Under the pieces are notes generated by a model. The model searched no databases. It worked only from the letters and a program-made list of their open reading frames with translations, and was not told where the DNA came from. The translations under genes were made by a program, and so were the position numbers. Below are positions 47,201 to 57,451 of a stretch of 64,000 nt of DNA, one piece after another. The stretch comes from Acholoe squamosa. Taxonomy: Eukaryota; Annelida; Polychaeta; Phyllodocida; Polynoidae. Every line of letters starts with the position of its first letter. Position 1 is the stretch's first letter. Location of the stretch: positions 12,441,174-12,505,173 of the forward strand of contig OX439042.1 in assembly GCA_949317995.1 (NCBI GenBank), in the 5' to 3' direction.

Positions 47201-50200
47201 CCCCGAATACCATCATATTTGGACTGCATCCAGTAGAACTATGTTCAGAGCTGTTATATGAGGACACCACATATTTAGCCTGTTCATCCCAGTCGTCCAT
47301 ATGTTTGTCTACCAACATAGTCAGACTCTGAATCAATGTTCTATTGAACCTTGCCACCTGGCCATCGCTCTGTGGCCTGTATGGATTGGTTCTCTGTTTT
47401 ACAATCGTCAAATATTCACACATCTCAGAGAAGAGTCGCGACTCGAATTCTCGACCTTGGTCGGAATGCAGAAGCAACGGGACACCAAAGGTCATAACCC
47501 ATTCGTCCACAAAAGCTTCTGCACAGGTCTCTGCTGTGTGATTTGGTAGGGGAATAGCGCGTACATACTTGGTGAAGTAATCCTGGATTACTTACATGCA
47601 AGTATTCTTGTTTGGCGTGGGTGAAAATCCCGAGATGATATCCATAGCTATCCTCCCGAATCTCACCCCGAACAACTCTTGGTGTAAAGGGGACTTACCC
47701 ATGCCCTCACCGGGCTTTACCAGACAACAGGTAGGACAATGTCGAACCCAACAACCTATGTCCTTCCCCATTCCAGGCCAGTAATATCTCCTTTTCACCT
47801 TTTCGAGCGTTCGTTTTCGACCAAAATGTGCCGCTGTTTGGTGTCCATGGCAAAAGGAGAGTACCTCACCCCTCAGTTGGCGTGGTACAACTACTTGAAT
47901 CGTGCGTCTAGCCCGACCCGCCTCGACTTTCCAACGACACAACAAACCTTCACAGAAAGTTAATAGAGGCCATTGCCCTATTAATTTCCGTACCTCGGCG
48001 CTCTCGATTGATACATCAGGCCTAGTGGGTTTAGCCCCCTTAACTAGCCATTCAGCAACCCGTTTGATGTCAGTGTCCGCTTTCTGAGCATCAATGAGTT
48101 CATTGAGAGACCAAAATGCAACACCCACCCGGCTGTCTACTAAACTACCTACAGCTGCCAAAACAGCATTGTGACTGCCGCAGTCTGTGCAATCCGACCT
48201 CTGGCATAGCCGCACAGGGATACGACTAAGGCCATCGGTGTTTAGATGCTTGGCCCCACTTCGATGTTCGATCTTAGAGTTTTCGAGACCAAACTCCGAA
48301 AGGTGGGCCAGCCACCTACCCATCATCCCTTCAGCTTCTTTGAAATTCAGGAGCCATTTCAAAGAAGAATGATTGGTGCGGATAGTGAAGTAACCACCAT
48401 AGAGGTAGTGCCTAAACTTCCTGGTGTACACGACAACTGCCAACAGTTCTCTTTTGGTGGTGCAGTAGTTTCGTTGTGTTTTACTTAGAGTGTTGCTAGC
48501 AAATAAGATCGGGACCTCCATTCCATCCTGCTCTTGGGATAGAACAACCCCGATCGCGGTATTGCTAGCGTCAGTGTCTAAGATAAAACGACCATCGGGT
48601 GTGGGGAATCGAAGTACAGGTGTCTCCTTGAAACTTCGTTTTTAACTCGACAAAAGCATGTTCAGCTCTCTCTGTCCATGCGAATGCCTCGTACCGACCT
48701 CTACTACCTTTAGGTTTTTGGATCACTAAGTCCTGCAAAGGACTTACGAGTTCCGCGAACCCCGGGATGAACTCTCGGTAGTAGGAACAAAAACCAATGA
48801 AGGATCGGATTTCCTTCACTGTAGTGGGCCTAGCCCAAGTCATTACGTCGTTAATTTTCCCCGGGTTGGCTTCTATACCCTGTTCAGACACGATTCGGCC
48901 TAGGTACTCGACTGAATTCCAAAAAGCTGACACTTTTTAGGCTTCAACTTCAGCCCCCATGCTCGAATCCTGTTGAAAACTTCTGCCAGATTCGCCATTG
49001 CTTTATCCGTCGTTTTGCTGAAGACGATAGTATCATCGAGGTAAACCAGGCAAATCTTACCCAGCAAACCTCTCAACATCTCCTCCATCATTCGCTCGAA
49101 TGTGGCGGGGGCGTTACACAAACCGAACGCCATTCGATCAAACTCATAGAGCCCCCTCTGGTAGGAAAAAGCGGTTTTCTCGACGTCGTCGGGATTCATC
49201 CCGATCTGCCAATATCCAGATTGGAGATTGAGACAACTAAACCACTTGTTTCCTCCTAGGGCATCCAAGGATTCGTCGATGCGCGGGAGAGGGTAGGCAT
49301 TTTTCTTAGTCACTCCATTCAGACATCGATAATCGACGCAGAATTTCATGGTCCCATCCTTCTTCATCACCATCTGGACGGGACTGGACCAGGGACTAGT
49401 ACTTGGCCTAACCACCCCTGTATCCAACATCTCCTTAAGTTGTTCATCCGCAGCAGCTTTCTTGCTGAGCAGAATCCTCCTGTAAGGGACTCGGATAGGT
49501 TGTGCGTCACCAGTGTCGATGTTATGCAGACATCGATCGGTGCGCCCTAACGGTTCATCTGGGGATTTAAAGACATCCACATGCTTACATAGTAAGGCGG
49601 ACAGCTTCAGTCTTTCTTCTGGCTGGGTCAGGTGGGTGTCACCATACATGTCTAACAGCCAGGTAGGGAGCTCCCCCATGTGGGTGCTCGCGATTTCTGC
49701 CGTCTCGATGTCTGCAGCTTCTTGCTCGAGACACATCATCACAGATCCTACCTCCGGTGAAGAGAATTCACCGTTCCTGTCAGCGTACTGTATGGTACCG
49801 ACCACCCGGCCTTTTTCCAGGACAATGTCTCGATTCAGTAGATTACAGACGGGAAACACTGTTCGACGGACATTGCTGACAAGGGCAGCCTCACCAACCA
49901 ACCCAAAACTTCTCAGAGTCTTCAGGTCGGGTTCGACTATGCCCTGCCGATCTCTTTCCAGACCTTCAGATTTCACCAGTACATCGCACCGATGTCTGGC
50001 GGGTATCCTCGTGGTCTGTGCTACTGAGGCTATCGATGACACTCTCTTCAGTTGACACTGATGGTGCTCTTCTACCGGCTCGGTCATGACCAATTGACCC
50101 GTCCTTGGGTTCAGAATCATACCGTATAATGCCGCGAAGTCGAGCCCCAGAATGCCATCGTCAGCCACATCAGCCACTATTGGGCTAAACACATAGTGGG

Positions 50201-53200
50201 TCGATGCGACCTTAAGAGGTAGAACCAATCGACCATAGGTCCGCATTTCGGCTCCAGACGCAGTGCACGCCGTTATTCCCTCGTAGAGATTATCTGACGG
50301 CACTACTAACGTTTTCGCGAGTTCCCGAGAGACAATGGTGTGGCTGGCACCAGTATCTATCAGGAAGTCCAAAGAACGCCCTCGAATCTCTGCATACAGG
50401 TACCATCGTTTCCCCGACAAGGGGGCGGTTCCTGCTAGCATTCTCAACCCTACGTCAGTACTCAGATCGATCCCTCTCTTCTTCAGAAAAGAGAGACAGG
50501 GATTATCTGAGGGAAGCTCTGTTGCGCAGACTCTGGCCAGCTGCCGCATCAGGGCTTCTCTCCCGGCGTCGACTTTCACTTTCGTTCCAGTCGAACCCTA
50601 GACCTCGCAGTTCGGGCTGCCAGCGCCCTGTTCCTTGGCCATTGAGGCTTTTTCTACACCGACATCTTCGGAACCCGACCGGTGATCAACCGGTGCCGCT
50701 GTGGTAAAGGGCTGGGATGGCCCTACCGGGACCTTACCTAGTTCCCTCGAATCTACTGTCGTCTGATCAGGAGTGCCAGAGGTGCTGATACCTTGGCTTT
50801 TTGATGGTCGGGCAGCTCGATTGCCACGTCGAGCCGCCCGCCTCAGTTTTCCGTCGCGTCAGGTGGTAGTCCTTTAATAGGCTCGGGGCAAGTTTGTGCG
50901 AAATGCCCCTGCTTCTTGCAGTTCCAACACTTGGCGTCGGACGAAGGGGTACTCGGCTTCTCCGAGTTAGTAACAGGGACATCCCCTCCCTCGATAACCC
51001 TGAGTAAATTCTTCAATTGACTCAGCGAGAAGGTCTGTTCCTGTACCTTGGATTTGGAGGCCTTGTTTGGCGCTTTCGATTTACCAGCGGATTTCTGACT
51101 TTTCTTAGTCTTACTCCCCGCCACGGGCTTCGAGTATGAGGACACCTCCCCCTGCCCCTCCTCGACCAAAGCGGCGTCGGCCAACGCCGACAATGCATTT
51201 GTCGAGGTAGGCTTCACCAACTTCGGCAGGAATTGTCGTTTCCGCAACAACTCGTCTGCCAAGTCCATGAGATCCTTGAGGGACATGTAAGTGCGCCATT
51301 CCCGAAGCACGTCTTGTTGTAAATCAACGTCATACAATCCTCCTATGAACAACTGGTTGACTTTGGTTATAAGCCATTCAACTGAGAAGTCCACACCTGG
51401 ATAGGCATCGCCGGCAAGACGTCTCAAAGCAAAGCCGTAGGCTCTAATGCTTTCGTTCTTGCCCTGGCGTCTCTTCTCCATTGTGACAATGGGATCTTGC
51501 AGGCTAGAAGTCATGGCTTCTGTTACCATGTCGACCAGTCCATCCAAAGTCCCATCTCCATGCTCCTCCCATAGCCACACAGTATCAGCTGCGGGGCCAT
51601 TCTGGAGTAACATGAGGAGTTGAGCTAATGCCATACTCGAGGTCCACACATTTACTCGACGGACGTGATTGAATCCATGGTACCAACGGAGCCAATCATC
51701 CTTCCATGTAAACGGAGGGCACTCGACTGACCTAGTTCGGGCCGGTTCATGCCCGATAGAGGTATTTTCAAACATTCTGCTTGATCTTCTGACCTGATCA
51801 AGAGTGAACGTTGTACCTCTTCTAGGTATCTGATGGTCCATCCCCATGTTCCTCATAGTCATGTCTGCACGACAATGATTCATCCCCCAAGGGTTACCGG
51901 TCTCGGCCTCACTCAAATGCGAAGCCTCGAACCTGATATCCCTATACTTGGGTGGATCGACATGTTGTTGGGCCGTGGTAGGGGTCAAGAACTGCCGGAT
52001 CACTCCACTTAGACCATCTGTGCGCGGCATCGAAGGAACAGGTCGGGCTCGACGTGACCTCGAATCTGTATTCGAGATATTGTCGATAGTCCCCCACCAT
52101 TCTGTTTATCTCTGCCTGTTGTTTTGAACGTTCCGCCTGTCTTAATTCCGATACTAGGAATTCCAGGCGGTCATGTTCCGGCTTCGAGAGATCTCGATGT
52201 TCGCCGAGAGCAAAGAGTTGCTTAACCTCCTTCATGGCACGGTCAAGCCACTCCCTGTAGTCAGGATTTTCGACTAGGTCCTCTTGAGTGGCAACCCTAG
52301 TAGTGCTGCATTCACTACTTTGTTGCTTCTCTCGAAGTCTAGCGGCACGCACTTTCGATTCCGTCTGCTCCTTCAGACGTTCCTCGAGTGCGAGTTCATC
52401 ACGAACTTCTTTATTCACCCTGGCTTCGTCAGCCTCCCTACGAGACGATATCTCCCGTTGGAGCTTATCGATTTCTCCACGCATGGCTCCCAGAGTATCC
52501 GAATCCTTCTGATCCTTCAGAGATTGGGCTACTAGGGATTCAGATTTTAAGGAATTAAGCTCGGCCTCGTGCCTCGCTTTCTGTTCCATTAGAATCTGAT
52601 ATTCCGCCATCTCATTTGCGTGTTCGATTCGCTCCTCACAGCGACGACGCATTTCTGCCTCGTCCCTGGCTCGAGCATCCTCGTCAGCTTGCATCTGACA
52701 GAGTAACGACTCCCGTTCCTGACGTAGCTGTTTGATCTGCTTTTCATAAGCTGTTAGGTGCTCAGCTACTTCTTCAGTATGCTCGGCTGATTGTTGGTTC
52801 AGCTCATGCCGCAACTCTTGCAGTTGTTCCTCCAACATAGTCTTTTCTACTTCCTGTAGTTTTAACTTATGCTTAAGGGACGTCTGCTCGTGCTGGGCAT
52901 CCCGAAAATCGTTTTGAGCTCTCTCGACACATTCTCGGCGGCTAGTAGCAAGGCGGTCGATCTTCGCTTTTAGTGATTGACAATCCATTGCTGTCAATCG
53001 ACTACGCTCGATCTCTGACTTCGTTGCAAGTAAGGAGTCTTTTTCGCTAGAGAGCTGCTTGACCTTCTCTTGAAGATCAGCAAGTTCTCTATTCGCGATC
53101 TGAGTCTTATTCGAAGCCTCCAGCGCTTGCTGCCTAAGCTGTTCCAATTTCAGCTCTATTTCTGTACTCTTCTCCTGAGCTTTCGTGGTGTTGCTCGCGA

Positions 53201-56200
53201 GAGCATCCAACTGCTGGCGACCCTGGCGCAGTTGGCGTTGCTGCTCTTGCAGCAACTCCTCGTTGAGTCCCCTGCCACTGTCCATACTTCTTTGTACCGA
53301 CACGGGCGAGGGACCCTCGAAGGACCAACTGCCAAGGCCCATTGGAGTTCCCATGGGCGAAGCTGATTTTTCTACATAGGACAAACTCTGTGCCCTCAAG
53401 AAATTCTCAGCAGCCGGAGAGAGTTGAGTCGACACTCGCCAATTGAGTAGCCGGCTCCTTTGATACAGGCCCAACGGGTCAGACGATGGACCTATTATCA
53501 GAGAGTGGTTCAAACCACCACCGATTAGTGGATCGTTCACATCCACTAACGGGCCTGCAGTCGCTTGATGTTGGTGATTGGGGTCATCACCTTCATCCAA
53601 GTGACCCTGCATGTCGAACTTAAGCTCGCAGTACCTATGCGGACTAAAGTTAACAACTGGTCACGGCACCAGTGTAGTGTTCTACCCCTCGATGTTCAAG
53701 CGAATCTTTCGATAAACAACGAAGAACAACTATTCAGGTTCCAGTTAAAACTTTATTGTCTAATAACACATAGGCATCAGCCGTTCTCGATCACAGTTAC
53801 AGGTGGCAGAGTTTGAACTCTATAACAAGTTCGACACTAGGCCTTCTAGTGTCTACAGTTGATATTCCACATACACCTCCTCTGTGCACCTTATATACAC
53901 CGGAGTTGAGGGCCACGTGACCAGGTGGTGACGTGGCGTTGGACTCTAGCGCCCCCAGGCGTCGGGTAATAGAGGTACTCTAGATGTCGCCCACGAGGAC
54001 CACGAAGGTACCTCGAAGACGACGCGGGACCACCACACTTCTTTGGAGAAGAGAGCGTCTACTCCCAGCTGTATTTTGCATACAAGCTTCACCCTCCTGG
54101 AGGCTCTCACATCAAAAGGTCACGCTCTGTGATACTATTTATTGCTATCCACCTTGCACTCACCACCTGCCTTGTCTAAAAATAATGTGTATTGTATTGC
54201 ACAAGCATGCTCTTTTTGGTGCTTTTGTTTTGGATAGCTATATATCATCTTCATTGAAAGGTACTTGTACCTGACTGACATGAGCACTTCTGTACAACAC
54301 AGAAAAGGTCAGGACTGAGAAGAAAGTAACTGCTGCAGGTGAGGCACTTCTTGGGCAAAACTACCTTTTCCCTTATGTGCAACACTATCCAGACTCTGTG
54401 ACAGAAGGGACACGGACACCTGGGTTACTGAACTTAGTTAAATTTGGCGTAGGTAATGCTTGTAAATTCTTTATGGTACACTGATTGTAAGACAATTGCA
54501 GTTCCATTGTGTCAACACCACACATTTTTCTAGATATACATGTTGGTTGACAGGGGGGAAAATTCATACATCGATGAGATACAATGCTTAACACTATGGA
54601 CAGGTGGAAAAGTCAAATTGTCATGGATTTTCAATGTATGTCCCTTTTACTTTGCCTCATCATATTGAGGACAAACATGTCCCTATCTTGCAGTATGCTG
54701 CTCTAAATATTAATTATACATGGGTAAAACTATGTTTTTTAAGCACAATCCTGACCTTACTCAACAAAATTTGCCTGTGAAAAGCTCTCGCATTAATTCC
54801 TACAAGTTTGCAATAGGGTACTGATCTTTGTAATACTCATAACACAAAGCCCAACTTCAGTGAGATATATGCTGCTATGTTGATAATGGAATTGAAAATC
54901 TTTTTTTCTTTAATTTGTCATATTCAGAGACAGTGGGAGGAAAATGGCGGTCGGTGCGGGGTGTGTGGGGACCCCTGGGATGGTCCACGTGAAAACGAGG
55001 CTGGTGGGAAGTATGCGCAGGGTGTGATAACGAGGCGGTATTCACCGGGTGCTGTAATATTGGTACAGGTGGACCTCACAGCAGGACATAGAGGGTGAGT
55101 ATTGACCTTTATTTCACTTTAAGAATTAGCCTCACTTTAGAATTGTAAGGGAAGAACCATTATGTCAAGGTGAATATCGTAGTTCCATAGAGAAAGCACT
55201 GAACCCCCGTATTGCACCCCTGCGTTAAATAACCCGCGGGAAATCCGCACGATGACGTCATAGGTCCACCGCGCATGCACAGCATTTTTGAGACGTAAAC
55301 ATTCAAAATGGCGGCGGTCAGGATTTCGCGATGAAGACGGGTAAATAAGGGTTTAATTTCAATCTTATTGATGAAATATTGATTAATTATCAACCCAAAC
55401 ACCTTGACATAAATGTAAAGATGAACTCTGACCAGTTTGAGCTTCCTGTTTCTTCACTCGCATGTCCTGCCCACTCCACAATTGGCCTACCGGCCTCGTG
55501 CGGAATGGGCAGGACACGCTCGTGAAGAAACGGTCAGCTCAAACTGCTCATCGTTCACCTTTACCATTTTCCTCACAAGTCACAGACACATAGGCGTGGA
55601 GAAACTGAATCTCATCCTTCATCGCTCCGTTCTCCAGTGTGACATTATCAAAATAGCATCAAACACTTTTTATTTATCAAAAGATTACTTTTAAAGGATT
55701 TTTACCCAGATAACATTAAATAAATACAGACATCCACTTGATTTGCTCCAAACTGAACGTTTCTTCACTCATTAGCCTCAAAGCAGGAATTCACTGGGCT
55801 CTGCCTCATCGATTCCTGCTTTGAGGCTGAAACTCATGAGGCAATATTCAGTGTGGAGCGAATCTCGCAAACGTCTGTTTATTCATGTCATGGTAAATAG
55901 GTGGGAATACTGAGGTCCGGTAGAGTTTACATTACAAGGCTGGATTACATGGGACCTGTGTAATACATAGGGTGCATATTATGCAACCTTGTCACATGAG
56001 TAAGTGAGTGAGTAATAGGTGTTTAACGCCATTTTGACAGCTAAGGTCATATTCATGGCGAGAACGACATTACATAATTTCAGAGAGGAATGTGTCGGTG
56101 GCCACACATATGTGCACCACACACATCTGAGGGGATAGGAAAGTTGAGATATAGACCCTTTTAAGTGGGCTAGGGAAGCCCGCTGGTCAAATGAACATTT

Positions 56201-57416
56201 TACGACGTCATATAGGCCTATATATAAAAAAGGGCCAATAAAGGCCAAAACACTTCAGAAACCATGAGAAAAATGCAAAGGAGCACTCGTGAGAGTCTGT
56301 GGGAGGGTTATCGCACACGCACGACCATCGCCATATTGAACAAGTAACCAATGGATAACTCATGATGCGTGGGGGTTATCGACGGATAATAACACGAGGC
56401 CGTAGGCCGAGTGTTATTATCATCGATACACGGCACACGGCGAAAGATTTCAATGCTTCTCGTGGTTATGTTTGTGTATAATACACCTCGTCACCCGGCA
56501 GCGGACAGCGACAGCGCACACGGCGAAAAAAGATGCGCCCTGACCGGGGCGCGATCCATGTACCTCTCACGGCTGAGCGCAAAGCGCTAACCGCTAGACC
56601 ACCGCGCCTTCTCCGTTCACTGCGTCTCGCGGTTATGTTTGTGTATAAAATACACCTCCTCGCCCGGCAGCGGACAGCGGCTTTGTATCATATCCAGATT
56701 TGGTTCGAACCAAGCTTTTCTCGTCGGTCTCTGTGGCGCATTGCATAGGGTGTTAGGCTATGGACCTGAGATTGCAGGTTCGACCCCTACCATGGCAATG
56801 AAATATTCTGTTGGTTTTAACATGTCACATGTCACATGTGACATGGGAGAGGCGTGCGGTTATCCTGGATAACCGCACGCCTTACCTGGATAACCGCACG
56901 CCTTACCTGGATAACCGCATGCCTTCCAAAATTGATGTTACAGCCTATAGTGTGTGCAATATCAACAGATATGTGGATGGGAATAGCCACAAAAAAGCAC
57001 TGTGTAACCCACAAATCGTGGTATAAAGCACAATTCCCTCTTCATGAGAACTGCGCATGCAATAACCCTCCCACAGGTTACCTGTATATTTTTCTATTCT
57101 CTTTGTTAATGGTTACCTTTTCTGGGCAGCACTGGAAGACATTTCTCAAGATGCTAAGACTAGACCCCCTTCAAATCATAGAGGGATTCAGCGATGCAAT
57201 GCAATTAGAGCCATGCATCTAGAGGCCATTGATGATTACACTGGTACAACTGCCCTACAACACCCCATGTACTTACTACAATCACCCTTGTACATCACCT
57301 ATGAACACCCACTCTAATTCATGCAGTCCTACCATCTTGAGAAATGCCCTCCGGGTGCAATATCTTCACATTATTGATACCAAACTGATACAAAATGTAC
57401 CCCCCCTACAAGAGAG

Positions 57417-57451
<35 letters not shown>

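Larger units (their letters stand above)
41518..54037 (-). mobile_element. 12.5-kb Ty3-type LTR retrotransposon, antisense in intron 1 of the AA15 gene
   Basis: LTRs with TG...CA ends at both sides, flanked by the 4-bp target duplication CTTC (41514-41517 and 54038-54041). Minus-strand order: 5' LTR, tRNA-His primer site, long coiled-coil frame, Gag with CCHC knuckle, protease, RT, RNase H, integrase with GPF/Y-type end, then a ~4.8-kb region with further frames, polypurine tract, 3' LTR. The Gag-side frames look open, while pol has a few breaks, so the copy looks nearly whole but dead. By eye the LTRs differ by about ten substitutions over ~360 shared bp plus one ~100-bp length difference, so the insertion is fairly young. 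GC content is higher than the flanks and TCGA is noticeably frequent throughout. Confidence 0.92.

Noticed and set aside
49513-50055. 180-codon plus-strand frame
   Set aside because: Antisense of the pol region.
56727-56797. Functional tRNA-Arg gene
   Set aside because: Good A and B boxes, but the anticodon and acceptor stems do not pair.
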